Shown one piece after another: positions 42,892-52,141 of a stretch of 64,000 nt of DNA. The stretch's first letter is position 1. Each line of letters starts with the position of its first letter. Position numbers and translations under genes: made by a program. The stretch is from CAYPGJ01 sp050174775 (GTDB lineage: Bacteria; Planctomycetota; Phycisphaerae; Phycisphaerales; UBA1924): positions 1-64,000 of the forward strand of contig JBFXJP010000009.1 in assembly GCA_050174775.1 (NCBI GenBank), given 5' to 3'. The notes under the pieces were generated by a model. The model was not told the origin of the DNA, did no database searches, and was given only the letters and a program-made list of their open reading frames with translations.

Positions 42892-44328
42892 CTAGCAGAC
42901 CCTCCCGAAGTACGACAGAACGATGTTCAGGTCCAGGAAGCTGACCACGCCGTCCTGGTTGACGTCCCCGATCACGAACGGACCCGTCACACCGAAGTTC
43001 GCCAGGACGAAGTTCAGGTCGGTGAAGTTCACCTGGTTATCGCCGTTCGCGTCCCCCGGACACCCGCCAGGCGTGTACGTCACGGAGAAATCGTATATCT
43101 GCACGTTGTTCCCGTTGTTCGCGGGCCGCTCGCTCAGCGAGCGGATCCGAAGGAAGTAGCTCCCGTTCGTCGCGATCGTGCGCTGGATCTGCTCCGCCAC
43201 GCCGTACGACCCCGCGTTGCTGCTCTCCACGACTGTCGTACCGTCGGCAGCGATCAGGTCGAGCGACAAGTCCTGCACGTCCCCAGTGATCTGGAACCCG
43301 GGGTCGCAGGCCGAACCCAGCTGCACGCCCGTCAGGTACGTCCCGCCGCGCGGCGTCACCGTCACCGTCAGTTCACCACCCGAACTCGCCGTGAAACGCA
43401 CCCAGTCCACGTCGCCGGCGCTGTCCAGCGACAGGCTGTTGAACGTCCTCGTCCCGCTCAGCACGCCGAGATTATTCGCCGCTCCGCTCACATCGTTGTT
43501 CTCGAGCGTGTCCCCGTAGTTCCGCTGCGCAGCGCGGGCGTCGTCAAGCTGCGGCCCGTCGAAGCCCGTCTGGAGGAACGGCTCCATCAGCTTTGTCCCG
43601 TTCACCGGGCAGACGTGCAGGATGCCGATCCCGTGCCCCGCCTCGTGCGAGACCGTGTTGCGGAAAAACCGGAAGTTGTTCGACCCGTTCGCGAAGTTGT
43701 CCTGCGAGTCCACCACCATGTCCCCGACATTCGGGAACGAGTTGAACGCGAGCACGCCGCCGCCGCCGTCGATCGAGATCGACGCGATCCGCACGTCCCC
43801 GCGAACACCGAGAACGCCGTCCGTGCCCCACGGCGCGTCGTCATCGCTCGTCTCGACGTACCGGAGCCCCGACAACTGTTCCCAACGGTCGAACACCTCC
43901 CGGAACTTCGCCTTCCCGGCTGTCACACTCCCGAACCAGTCCACCAGCTTCTGATTCAGGACGTTGTTCCCGGCGGGATTCCCGTTCACGTTCGAAATCG
44001 GCCCCAGCCCATCCGACGGGTACGAGTACGTCAGCGTGACAGGGTCGCCCGCCAGCCCGGTGCCCGCGGGCGCGCTCGCCGTCTGAGACCACCGGTTGTT
44101 CAGGTTGTAGTCAGGCCCGCCGTTCGGGAACGACTGCTCGTACACCCAGCGATATACGGCGTCCGCGTAGTCCGGGTCCGTGCCCGGCGCCACCACCGCG
44201 CACGTCAGCGGCTGGCCCACACGCACCCCGCCAAGGCACGATTCGATCGGATCTGCTCCGATCACCCCGCCGCACGCAACCCCGCCGCCGCATGCCGCCA
44301 ACAACGCCCCGACCACGAGTCGTCCCAT
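42892..44328 (-). CDS. Secreted metzincin-like metalloprotease with GC-dockerin tail (2)
   Basis: The 478-residue tandem paralogue of the neighbouring protease shares ADPIESCLGG, VTLTYSYPSDGLGPI, RWEQLSGLRYVETSDDDAPWG and the zinc motif HEAGHGIGILHVCP (near residue 223). A PPC-like beta domain follows (DVDWVRFTASSGGELTVTVTPRGG). The tail is CPGDANGDNQVNFTDLNFVL then GDVNQDGVVSFLDLNIVL, ending SYFGRVC. The ATG at 44328 has AGGAG 7 nt upstream and gives signal MGRLVVGALLAACGGGVACGG. A TTGACT box lies at 44403-44408. The gap between the two protease genes holds no gene. Confidence 0.9.
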   Translation of the reverse strand: MGRLVVGALLAACGGGVACGGVIGADPIESCLGGVRVGQPLTCAVVAPGTDPDYADAVYRWVYEQSFPNGGPDYNLNNRWSQTASAPAGTGLAGDPVTLTYSYPSDGLGPISNVNGNPAGNNVLNQKLVDWFGSVTAGKAKFREVFDRWEQLSGLRYVETSDDDAPWGTDGVLGVRGDVRIASISIDGGGGVLAFNSFPNVGDMVVDSQDNFANGSNNFRFFRNTVSHEAGHGIGILHVCPVNGTKLMEPFLQTGFDGPQLDDARAAQRNYGDTLENNDVSGAANNLGVLSGTRTFNSLSLDSAGDVDWVRFTASSGGELTVTVTPRGGTYLTGVQLGSACDPGFQITGDVQDLSLDLIAADGTTVVESSNAGSYGVAEQIQRTIATNGSYFLRIRSLSERPANNGNNVQIYDFSVTYTPGGCPGDANGDNQVNFTDLNFVLANFGVTGPFVIGDVNQDGVVSFLDLNIVLSYFGRVC

Positions 44329-44483
44329 GCTCGAACTCCTTTTCGGACGTTGCCGACTCGGCCGCCCGCCACGCTCGGAACACTGCACAGACCTACACCC
44401 CGAGTCAAGCCCAATCTTCCTGATTGCCCCCCTCAATCCTCTACGAGAGGCGATAGACAGGTGCGACGAGCCTGCATCGAAAG

Positions 44484-44514
44484 AAAAAGCCCCCCGACCA
44501 GATGGCCGGAGGGC
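44484..44514 (-). terminator. Intrinsic terminator after the subtilase gene
   Basis: An 11-bp stem with two G-U pairs in the minus-strand RNA (44489-44499 with 44504-44514) has a 4-nt loop and is followed by TTTTTC. It lies 37 nt past the stop of the subtilase gene. Confidence 0.85.
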
Positions 44515-44551
44515 GTTGAGTTCCGATCCGAAACGAGCCCGAACGCTCGTC

Positions 44552-47011
44552 TTAGCAGACCAGGCCGAAGTTCGACAGGATGATGTTGAGATCGCCGAAG
44601 TTCACGACGCCGTCACCGTTCACGTCGCCCTGCAGACCGACGCCCACCTGCCCGAACTGCGACAGCACGACGTTCAGGTCGGCGAAGTTGACGATGCGGT
44701 CGCCCGTGACGTCGCCCGGGCAAGAGCCCACGCCGCCAGACACCACCAGCGCAAAGTCAGCTTCCATCACGCCGGGCGCCTCGTTGCGGCCCGGAGCATT
44801 GATCTCCGCGGCCGTCACACGCACCGTCCAGGCGCCCGCCTCAGGGTTCTGGACGAACACGTTCTCGACCGTGTTCTTCGCGTCCGCCGTCCCGCCGGTC
44901 GAAGACCACATGTCGAACGAGCCCTCACCAGAGCCCGTCGAGCCGCTCGTGTACCGGCCCAGGCCCCAGTTCCCGTTGTAGGTCGCGCCGCTCGGCGAAA
45001 CGACCTGCAGGTCGAGGTTGTTCACGCGATGCTGCGTCTGATTGATCGGATTCGGCGCCGGGTCGGCGTACGTCATCGTCACCTTCAGCGCTGGCTCGCC
45101 GGCCGCGACGTTGATCGTGTACGTCTTGTTCTGGCCCTGCGTGAGCACGTCCGCCTCGTTCACGATGAACATCTTGTTGCGCAGGTTGTACGCGTTCGCG
45201 ACGTCCGCGTGCCCGTAGCCCTGCTTGTTGCGAGACAGGTTGTGGGCCGAGCCGGAGAACGCCCACTGGCGAGCCGTGTTGATCATCAGCGCCTTCATCG
45301 TCGTGAAGTGCGGGCGAGACTCGAACACCGACGCTCCGGTCGCGTTCCCGAACAGGCCGTTGTGCCACATCTGGTGGAACAGCCCGCAGAACCCGGCCGT
45401 CATCGGCGTCGCGCCCGACGTCCCGCCGAACGAAGTCGTGTACGCCGTGTCGCTCGACGACGTCGTCGTCAGGATGTTGTCGTAGAAGAACGCCAGATCG
45501 GGCTTCACGCGACCGTCCGCCGCCGGGCCGATCGACGCGCCGTTCCAGTTGTCGTTGGCGTAATTCGTGTCGTTGAAGTGGTTGATGCCGCCCACCGACA
45601 CGATGTTCTTCGCCCACGCCTGCGGACGCGATGTCTGGTTGTTCGTGTTCGACTGCGACTGGAAGATCATGATGTCCAGATCGAAGATGATCGTGTCCAT
45701 CTGCTGCGAGATGTTCGAGTACGTCGTGATCTGTGTGTTGCCCGTCGAGTTGGTCTGGAACACCGCGCGGTAGATCCCCGCCGGGTTAACCAACTCCTGC
45801 GTCCGGGTGTAGCGAACCGGCGTCCCGCCCAGGATCTCGCTCGACGCCAGGAAGATCCCCTGGCCCGCGGGCAGCAGGCCCTTGCCCGACGGATTCACCG
45901 TCCCGCGACCGAAGTTCTGGCCGTACGTTGCCGTCCCGTGCGAGTCCACGCCGGCGCTGTTGTGCATGATCGCGCCCGTCAGGTCGACGTGCGTCTGACG
46001 CAGGCCCGTGTCCGCCACCTCGGCCCGCACGCCCTCGCCGTTGTAGCCCAGCGTCGTTGTCAGCACGTCGGCGCCGCCGAGCAACCGGCCGATGTTCATG
46101 TCCACGCCCATCGGCGTGATCGGGTCGATCCACAGCGTCTCGTCCGCCGCGGCCACCTCAAGGATCTGCTCCGGCGTCAGGGACGCCTGCAGCAGGTGCC
46201 CCACCGGCGAGGGCTGTCCGATCAGCGTCCCGCCCATCGCCACGATCTTCTCCGCCAGCGCGGTCTTGATCGAGAGGTCCGTCCCCGTCACCAGGATGTT
46301 CATGGGCTCGGCGCCGACGCCGTCCTGCTCCATGTACCACTCGCACGCCACGTACCCGCGATTGTCACCGAAATGACGCGCCAGGATGTCCGTGTCGATC
46401 CGGTACGCAGGCTCGTACGCGCCAACGAACCGCACGAACGGCAACGCTCGCACCGCCTCAAGAGCGCTCGCCGGGATCGTGGCCGTGTACGCGTACGACG
46501 CGACGTACGACGTCGTCTTCCCGCCCAGCGCCTCGATCTCCTCGAGGTACGCGCCCAGCGGCTGCGTCGTGAACTGCACGATGTACGCGTTGCTCGCGTT
46601 CCGCCCAGCGGCAAGGCTCTGAGGCAGCGTCGGAGTCGCGCTCACCGGATCGAACGATCCGTACCGCAGGCCCAGCTCGAACGACGGATTCACCACCGTC
46701 CGGTAGTTCGTCCCGTCAGCCGTCACCGAGAACGCGTTCACGCGCACCCCGTCCGCGCCCACTTCCGTCCAGGTGATCGACTGCGCGCCCTTCCCGGCGA
46801 ACTCCACGACCTTGACGTTCTCGATCGCCGCGCTCGTCGTCCGCAACACGCGGCCGTCCAGGAGCCGCAGCTCGTTCATCCCCGAAACGGAAGACAGCGA
46901 CACGCGCCCCTCAGGCGCGACGGTCAGATTCACGGTAGGAGCCGCAATCGCCGCTCCAGCGAGCGACAAAAGGGCGGCGACCGTAACGGCGGTGCGGTGC
47001 GTTCTTGACAT
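44552..47011 (-). CDS. Secreted subtilisin-family protease with GC-dockerin tail
   Basis: The 819-residue exported protein has signal MSRTHRTAVTVAALLSLAGAAIA. An N-terminal ~300-residue pro-like region precedes an S8 domain with VADTGLRQTH (Asp about 331), DSHGTATYG (His about 355) and SFGGTSGATPM (Ser about 530). A beta-sandwich follows (ALKVTMTYADPAPN, NNLDLQVVSPSG, GAWTVRVTA), like P-domain or PPC modules of subtilases. The tail is CPGDVTGDRIVNFADLNVVL and GDVNGDGVVNFGDLNIIL, ending SNFGLVC. The start at 47011 is set by the signal peptide. A TTGACC-N16-GAGAAT promoter candidate and a clear terminator frame the gene as its own unit. Confidence 0.92.
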   Translation of the reverse strand: MSRTHRTAVTVAALLSLAGAAIAAPTVNLTVAPEGRVSLSSVSGMNELRLLDGRVLRTTSAAIENVKVVEFAGKGAQSITWTEVGADGVRVNAFSVTADGTNYRTVVNPSFELGLRYGSFDPVSATPTLPQSLAAGRNASNAYIVQFTTQPLGAYLEEIEALGGKTTSYVASYAYTATIPASALEAVRALPFVRFVGAYEPAYRIDTDILARHFGDNRGYVACEWYMEQDGVGAEPMNILVTGTDLSIKTALAEKIVAMGGTLIGQPSPVGHLLQASLTPEQILEVAAADETLWIDPITPMGVDMNIGRLLGGADVLTTTLGYNGEGVRAEVADTGLRQTHVDLTGAIMHNSAGVDSHGTATYGQNFGRGTVNPSGKGLLPAGQGIFLASSEILGGTPVRYTRTQELVNPAGIYRAVFQTNSTGNTQITTYSNISQQMDTIIFDLDIMIFQSQSNTNNQTSRPQAWAKNIVSVGGINHFNDTNYANDNWNGASIGPAADGRVKPDLAFFYDNILTTTSSSDTAYTTSFGGTSGATPMTAGFCGLFHQMWHNGLFGNATGASVFESRPHFTTMKALMINTARQWAFSGSAHNLSRNKQGYGHADVANAYNLRNKMFIVNEADVLTQGQNKTYTINVAAGEPALKVTMTYADPAPNPINQTQHRVNNLDLQVVSPSGATYNGNWGLGRYTSGSTGSGEGSFDMWSSTGGTADAKNTVENVFVQNPEAGAWTVRVTAAEINAPGRNEAPGVMEADFALVVSGGVGSCPGDVTGDRIVNFADLNVVLSQFGQVGVGLQGDVNGDGVVNFGDLNIILSNFGLVC

Positions 47012-47177
47012 GGCGGACTGCTCTCCAACGCAGCGTTGCGCTGCCTCTGCAAAAGGGTTCGCGACGCGACGCCTCTCACTCCATTCACGCACACGATCCA
47101 CGCGTGCTGATGAGACATCACGGAGCGCCTGCGCTCGCCGCGGCCCGTCCGCGCCGATCGCAGAGGACTCTCACCCG

Positions 47178-47205
47178 ATTCTCTCACATGACGCTCCCCG
47201 GTCAA
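47178..47205 (-). promoter_or_regulatory. Candidate promoter of the subtilase gene
   Basis: The minus strand reads TTGACC (47200-47205), 16 nt, then GAGAAT (47178-47183). The -35 context TTTTTGG..GTTGACCGGGGAG resembles the box before the gene starting at 59704. Confidence 0.45.
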
Positions 47206-47280
47206 CGCCCAAAAAGCGGTTTCGCCCCCGATTCTGTCGGGAGGGGCAAAACCCCCTGTCCCATATTCCTGCGCATAGCA

Positions 47281-47308
47281 AAGAGCCCCCGCGACCGCGA
47301 AGGGCTCG
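47281..47308 (-). terminator. Probable terminator after the trypsin-like gene
   Basis: In the minus-strand RNA GAGCCCUU pairs with GGGGGCUC (two G-U pairs), with a GC-rich loop of 9 nt, followed by UUUGCUAUG. The U-run is short, so efficiency is uncertain. Confidence 0.55.
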
Positions 47309-47357
47309 CTCCCATGCTCACGCCCCGCAGGGCGTCCTCATCCCCGCGCGCACGGAA

Positions 47358-48695
47358 CTAGTTGCAACGCTCCTCCCAATTATTCAGGACCGCGTTCACG
47401 TCCGCAAAGTTCACGAGACCGTCCCCCGTCACGTCGCCGCTCGCGAGCGCCCCGGACTGTCCGTAATTGCTCAACACGACGTTCAGGTCGCTGAAATTCA
47501 CCATCCGATCCGCGTTCACATCGCAATACAGACCCTGCGTGCACACCCCGCGCGGCGACGCCAGCGCGGCCCGGAAATTCGGATGGTCGATCGCCGTCCC
47601 CTGATTCGACCCGCCGCCAGATGAGCACCCCGCGTGCGTGTGAATCCCGATCGCTAGCCCCGTCCCTTCATCCACCACTGGCGAACCCGAATTCCCGCCC
47701 GTCGTGTCCACCGCGTAACGAATCAGGTTCCCGCTCTTCGTCACGTACGGGCCCGTATGCGTCTTCTGCACCTGATTCAGGGTATTTGCTGGGCTCGTCG
47801 TCCCGTACCCGGTGATCCGGATCGTCTGACCAGACACCGCAGGAGCCGCCGCAGCCAACGTGTACGCCTGTTGCCCGTACGCCTCATACGGCGTCATCCC
47901 AGTCGATGTGTTCCGCTGCACGCCGAAATACCCCCAGTCATTCCCCGTGCCGCCGTTCACGCTCTGCTTCGAAGAGACATCCACCGGATACTGATCCTGC
48001 GGCGGAGGGTTCTGCACGGTCCCGTTCGAGAGCGACAACGGCACGTTGAATTGAATGACCTGCAGCGAACTCGTCGAGCAGTGACCGGCCGTCACGAAAC
48101 AACGCGCGCAATCGTCGATCATCCACACCGAGCAACCGATCGGCATTCCGCGCCCGTTCCGGTTGTCGAACGACCGCACCCGGTCATCCGTCGTCCCGCA
48201 AATCGTGTCGAACCCCGCGTCCAGACCCGCGATCAGGTCCAGCATGACCACGCGGTTCTTCCCCGTGCGCGGGTTCGCGATGATCTCCACCCGCAGCGCG
48301 TCCCCGTTGAAATACGCCGAAGTATTCCCCCACGCCTCCAAGGCGTATGAGTCCAACAACTGTGAATATCCATCCTTCAGCGACGTCACCAGGATCGCCG
48401 AGCCCGGCGCCAGCGTTACATCCGCGAACTTGAGCCGCAGCCAAGGCGCGTCCGCGACCCGTACCACCGTCTCATACACGCTCGCCCTTCCCGAGCCCCT
48501 GTTCTCCACCAACCCCGTGTCCAGCACGTAGTCCATCTCGATCTGCGGGATCGGTCGAACCGCCGGCTCGACCAACACATCCTCATCCACCTTCAAGTCC
48601 GCGCCCGATGCCGCGCCGCCCGCAGTCAACGCGCACACAACCGCCAATCCAGCCCCCCACACACGATGCCGACGAGTGCCGAACGCATGGCTCAT
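47358..48695 (-). CDS. Secreted trypsin-like serine protease with GC-dockerin tail
   Basis: The 445-residue product from ATG 48695 (GGGAGGG upstream) has an N-terminal signal (VWGAGLAVVCALTAGGAASG). An N-terminal beta region precedes an S1-type domain: CFVTAGHCS (His about 203), GTGNDWGYFGV (Asp), and TTGGNSGSPVVDEGTGLAIGIHTHAGC (Ser about 335). It lacks other family marks, closest to bacterial glutamyl-endopeptidase-like or S1B proteases by motif. The tail begins at YCDVNADRMVNFSDLNVVL, then GDVTGDGLVNFADVNAVL, and ends NNWEERCN, one residue past the Cys. A TTGACT box lies at 48821-48826. Confidence 0.9.
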   Translation of the reverse strand: MSHAFGTRRHRVWGAGLAVVCALTAGGAASGADLKVDEDVLVEPAVRPIPQIEMDYVLDTGLVENRGSGRASVYETVVRVADAPWLRLKFADVTLAPGSAILVTSLKDGYSQLLDSYALEAWGNTSAYFNGDALRVEIIANPRTGKNRVVMLDLIAGLDAGFDTICGTTDDRVRSFDNRNGRGMPIGCSVWMIDDCARCFVTAGHCSTSSLQVIQFNVPLSLSNGTVQNPPPQDQYPVDVSSKQSVNGGTGNDWGYFGVQRNTSTGMTPYEAYGQQAYTLAAAAPAVSGQTIRITGYGTTSPANTLNQVQKTHTGPYVTKSGNLIRYAVDTTGGNSGSPVVDEGTGLAIGIHTHAGCSSGGGSNQGTAIDHPNFRAALASPRGVCTQGLYCDVNADRMVNFSDLNVVLSNYGQSGALASGDVTGDGLVNFADVNAVLNNWEERCN

Positions 48696-48797
48696 CCGCG
48701 TTCCCTCCCACAAGGGCGCTCGCGCATCCGCGGCGCCTGAACGCACGCCATCACCGCGCCCGCCCCGTCGGCGGCACAGATCGGCGCTCGGCGTGAC

Positions 48798-48826
48798 AGA
48801 CTCGCGGCTCCCACACGCGCAGTCAA
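48798..48826 (-). promoter_or_regulatory. TTGACT box upstream of the trypsin-like gene
   Basis: The minus strand reads GATTTGTGCTTGACT. The TTGACT (48821-48826) could be a -35, but the hexamer 17 nt downstream (GAGTCT) is a poor -10. The box and its 5' flank match the one upstream of the gene at 12784-13626 (GATTTGTCCTTGATC), which is the main reason to list it. Confidence 0.35.
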
Positions 48827-48839
48827 GCACAAATCACCC

Positions 48840-48872
48840 AAAAACGCGGGACCGCCCGACGGCGATCCCGCG
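48840..48872 (-). terminator. Intrinsic terminator after beta-propeller gene 48909-50303
   Basis: The 12-bp stem (48845-48856 with 48861-48872, one G-U in the minus-strand RNA) has a 4-nt loop, then UUUUU from 48840-48844. It lies 36 nt past the stop codon. Confidence 0.9.
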
Positions 48873-48908
48873 CGTTCATCTCCGTGCCTGTCGGACGTCT
48901 CGCGCCCT

Positions 48909-50303
48909 TCAGCACGATGTCCCGAAGAAGCTCAGCACCACGTTCAGATCCGCGAAATTCACCTGACCGTCACCCGTCACATCGCCCGGAATCCCGGCGC
49001 CGCTCAGCCCAAAATTGCTGAGCACGATGTTCAGATCGGCAAAGTTGACAATCATGTCCCCGTTCGCGTCCCCGGGGCACGACGCGTCGCACCCGACCCA
49101 CGCCGCAACGCGATTTGCCGCGCCGCCCCCCGTGCCGTTGCCGGCGTCGAGGAACGACCCGCCCAGCACAACCGCGGGACGACCGCCAACCTCGAACTGC
49201 ACCATGCGCGTCACGGCGTCAGACACGCCCCCGCCCACCTCCACCCACTCCGTCCCCGTCCACCGCGCGAACCGACGCACCGTCGCCGCCCCGCTCGCCT
49301 GGAAGTTCCCCGCGGCATACAGGCTCGTCCCCGAGCCGTCGTTCCACACCTCAAACGCGCGCACCTCTGTCGGCATCGGGAAACCCGCCCCCACCGGCTG
49401 CCACGACACCCCGTCCCACTTCGCCACGGCCGAGGTCACGTTCCCGCTCCCGCGATCGAACCGACCGCCCGCGTACAAACGCTCCCCGTTGCCGTCGTTG
49501 TACACCTTCAGCGCCTGCACCTGCGAGATGATGCTCGTCGAGCGCGTCAGCCCCGTGTCCAGCGGGAACCACGTCGTCCCGTCGAATCCCATGATGTTCG
49601 TGCATGTCACGATCGGATTGTTCGGATCATTCGGGTCCGGATCGAACGTCCCGAACCGGCCGCCGAAATACAGCACCGGTCCCATCCCCTGGTCCCAAGT
49701 CGTCATGCACAGGATCACCGGCGCCACCTGTCCCGTGAACTGATCGCCCACGCTCGTCCAGGTCGTCCCGTCCCAGAAGACCAGCGACGGCTTCTGCTCC
49801 GCGCCCACACCCTCACCGGTCCCGCCCGCGACCAGCGTGTTCCCCATCTTCGTCATCGCCCACACCGACGACGTGATGCCGCTCGCGAACGGCAGCCCCG
49901 GCACGGCCTCGAGCGCCGTCCCCGTCCAACGCACCAGCCCGCGCGTCCCGGCCATCCCGCCGCTTACACTCGAGAATGCCCCGCCGATGTACACGTCCGC
50001 CCCGTTCCCGTCATCGAACACGATGAAGTCGTTCACGAACCCGTCCGTAGCGCCTCCGCCGATCGGCATCACCACCCCGTTCACCACCCGCGCCATCCCC
50101 ATCGTCCCCGCGACGCTCCCGAACTGCGCGAACGACCCGCCCACGAACAGCTCGCCGTTCCACGTCCCAAGCGCCGAAACGCTCCCGCTCGCGCCCGGGT
50201 TCCCCAGCGTGATGTCCCACTCCGGTGCGCACGCGCTCCCACCCAACGCCGTCGCAGACACCGCCATGCCAGTCGTCACGATCGCCCACACCGTCGTCCG
50301 CAT
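48909..50303 (-). CDS. Secreted beta-propeller-like protein with GC-dockerin tail (1)
   Basis: The 464-residue exported protein has signal MRTTVWAIVTTGMAVSATALG. It is built of repeated ~50-residue segments of the type LFVGGSFAQFGSV..., DVYIGGAFSSVSG..., RLYAGGRFDRGSG..., SLYAAGNFQASGA..., each followed by ARWTGTEW or KWDGVSW. These look like blades of a propeller similar to delta-60/galactose-oxidase-like repeats. The tail is CPGDANGDMIVNFADLNIVL and GDVTGDGQVNFADLNVVL, ending SFFGTSC. Binding target and function are unknown. It has two relatives in the window, at 52142-54643 and 58385-59704. It has its own terminator. Confidence 0.87.
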   Translation of the reverse strand: MRTTVWAIVTTGMAVSATALGGSACAPEWDITLGNPGASGSVSALGTWNGELFVGGSFAQFGSVAGTMGMARVVNGVVMPIGGGATDGFVNDFIVFDDGNGADVYIGGAFSSVSGGMAGTRGLVRWTGTALEAVPGLPFASGITSSVWAMTKMGNTLVAGGTGEGVGAEQKPSLVFWDGTTWTSVGDQFTGQVAPVILCMTTWDQGMGPVLYFGGRFGTFDPDPNDPNNPIVTCTNIMGFDGTTWFPLDTGLTRSTSIISQVQALKVYNDGNGERLYAGGRFDRGSGNVTSAVAKWDGVSWQPVGAGFPMPTEVRAFEVWNDGSGTSLYAAGNFQASGAATVRRFARWTGTEWVEVGGGVSDAVTRMVQFEVGGRPAVVLGGSFLDAGNGTGGGAANRVAAWVGCDASCPGDANGDMIVNFADLNIVLSNFGLSGAGIPGDVTGDGQVNFADLNVVLSFFGTSC

Positions 50304-50375
50304 GCTCTCACTCCTTCACAAGGTCGTCCTCGTTCAGGCGCTCCACGCGCGCCGCGCTCACCCAGAACTGTGGCG

Positions 50376-50404
50376 AACGTACACCACGACTCTCCCCCCC
50401 TCAA
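50376..50404 (-). promoter_or_regulatory. Candidate promoter of beta-propeller gene 1
   Basis: The minus strand reads GCGCTTGAGG, with TTGAGG at 50399-50404, 17 nt, then TACGTT at 50376-50381. It lies 73 bp before the ATG at 50303. Confidence 0.35.
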
Positions 50405-50483
50405 GCGCAAATGCTCGCAAGACATCGACTTGTGCGCGTTCTGCCGCTCCTCCGCATTTCCCCTCACCCTCCCCATTCCCCAC

Positions 50484-52103
50484 TCATTTCGGGCGGCGCG
50501 CTCCCACTTCCTCCTCACCCTCCGACGACGGCCGAGCCCGCACGCACTCTCCCCCCTCCGCAAGATGCGCCGCAGCGCGCCACACGTGGTACCCCAACCG
50601 ATCCATCCACCTCGTCCCCTCCAGCGCGGCCTCCGCCCGCTCCGCAGTCAGCCTCCCCTCCGCCGTCTCCTCCAGCGTCCGCGTCCGCGCATCCCGCCGC
50701 GCGTCCGCAATCTCCCGCGACAACACCTCCGCGCGACCCGCCCCTTCCGCGTCCGCTCTCTCTCCTCCAAACCACTCTCCGACCTCCTCCAGCATCCCCA
50801 CCACCCGATCGCGCATCTCCCCAAGCTCCGCCATCGACCGCGCCGCACCCCCAGGCCCGCGCTCCTCCAGCGCGCTCGCCAACCGCTCCAGATGATCCGC
50901 GGCGTGCAGCACGCTCAGATGCTTCGCACGCTCCGTGCTCCGAGTCTCCGTCCGCACGCCCCGCAAGAACTCCCGCAGCTCCTCCACCGCGCTCCCCACC
51001 GATGCAAGCGACGACGCTCCTCTCCGCGCGCCCGTCAACACCTCCACCCCCGCAAGGCACAACGCCCCCCCGATCTCCCGCGCCGTACGGGCGCCAGCAT
51101 CCACCGCCACCGACCCCACACTCAACACCGACCGATCCAGCCTTCTCGTCAACTTCTCCCCGCGCTCCGGCACGATCCCCCGCACCACCCGCGCAAACAC
51201 CCCCACCCAAGGCAGGAACAACATCGCCCCAAGCACATTGAATGCCGTGTGGAACAACGCCAGCGCCACCTCCGAACGATCCGCACCCGCAGGGTCCGCA
51301 GCCCGCGCTCCCAGCACAAACCAAGGCGCCAGCACGAACGCCGCAACACCCGTCCCCACGTTGAACACGATGTGCGCCGCAGCCGTCCGCTTCGCAGACA
51401 CCGTCGCTCCGATCCCCGCAATCACCGCCGTCGCCGTCGTCCCGATGTTCTGACCGATCACCAACGCCGTCGCTTCCTCCAGCCGCACCGCTCCCGCATG
51501 CATCGCCGCAAGCGTCGTCGCCACCGCTGCGCTCGACGACTGCATCACCACCGTCATCGCGGCCCCGACCCCCACCAACGCCAACCTCCCCCACACACCC
51601 CACTCGCCAAACCCATCCACAGTGAACCGCCCCGCCGCGTCCCCCATCCCATCCTTTAAGACGTCGATCCCCGCGAAGATCAGCCCGAACCCCGCCACCG
51701 CAAGCCCCAGCGCCCCGTGCCGATCGCGCGACAGCAGCTTGATCAGCACGCCCACCCCGATCATCGGCAGCGCCGCCGCCCCGATGTCCGCCTTGAACCC
51801 CAGCACCGACACGATCCACCCCGTGCTCGTCGTCCCCACGTTCGCCCCGATGACCACCCCGATCGCACCCGGCAGCGTCATCAGCCCCGCGCTCACCATC
51901 CCGATCGTCGCCAACGTCGTCGCGCTCGACGACTGCACCAACGCCGTCGCTCCCGCCCCCGTCGCAAACGCGCTCCACCGGTTGCCCGTCAGTCGCGCCA
52001 GCCCCACGCGCAGACGATCACCGGCCAGCGTCTTCAGCCCGTCCGTGAGCAACGCCATCCCGAGCAAAAACATCCCGATCCCGCCCAGCAGCACCGCGAA
52101 CAT
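50484..52103 (-). CDS. Na/Pi-cotransporter family protein with PhoU-like tail
   Basis: The 539-residue protein has the inverted-repeat QSSS motifs of the NptA/PF02690 family: LVQSSSATTLATIGMVSAG, with GVVIGANVGTT, in the first half, and VVMQSSSAAVATTLAAMHAG, with ALVIGQNIGTTATA, in the second. The last ~200 residues are helical and charged (LDRSVLSVGS..., LSVLHAADHLERLASALEERG), like the PhoU-like domain fused in many members. It should import phosphate with sodium or act in phosphate sensing. It is the only clearly cytoplasmic-membrane transporter inside the GC-dockerin tract and carries no dockerin tail. Confidence 0.92.
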   Translation of the reverse strand: MFAVLLGGIGMFLLGMALLTDGLKTLAGDRLRVGLARLTGNRWSAFATGAGATALVQSSSATTLATIGMVSAGLMTLPGAIGVVIGANVGTTSTGWIVSVLGFKADIGAAALPMIGVGVLIKLLSRDRHGALGLAVAGFGLIFAGIDVLKDGMGDAAGRFTVDGFGEWGVWGRLALVGVGAAMTVVMQSSSAAVATTLAAMHAGAVRLEEATALVIGQNIGTTATAVIAGIGATVSAKRTAAAHIVFNVGTGVAAFVLAPWFVLGARAADPAGADRSEVALALFHTAFNVLGAMLFLPWVGVFARVVRGIVPERGEKLTRRLDRSVLSVGSVAVDAGARTAREIGGALCLAGVEVLTGARRGASSLASVGSAVEELREFLRGVRTETRSTERAKHLSVLHAADHLERLASALEERGPGGAARSMAELGEMRDRVVGMLEEVGEWFGGERADAEGAGRAEVLSREIADARRDARTRTLEETAEGRLTAERAEAALEGTRWMDRLGYHVWRAAAHLAEGGECVRARPSSEGEEEVGARRPK

Positions 52104-52141
52104 GCCGCCAGCCTACCGCCCGCGCCATCCCCGCCGCACAC

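Larger units (their letters stand above)
47012..47357. other. Intergenic region upstream of the subtilase gene
   Basis: These 346 bp hold, from right to left, the terminator of the trypsin-like gene (47281-47308), an A-rich/C-rich spacer, and a candidate minus-strand promoter for the subtilase gene (47178-47205). The rest is a long leader. No additional gene is seen. Confidence 0.6.
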
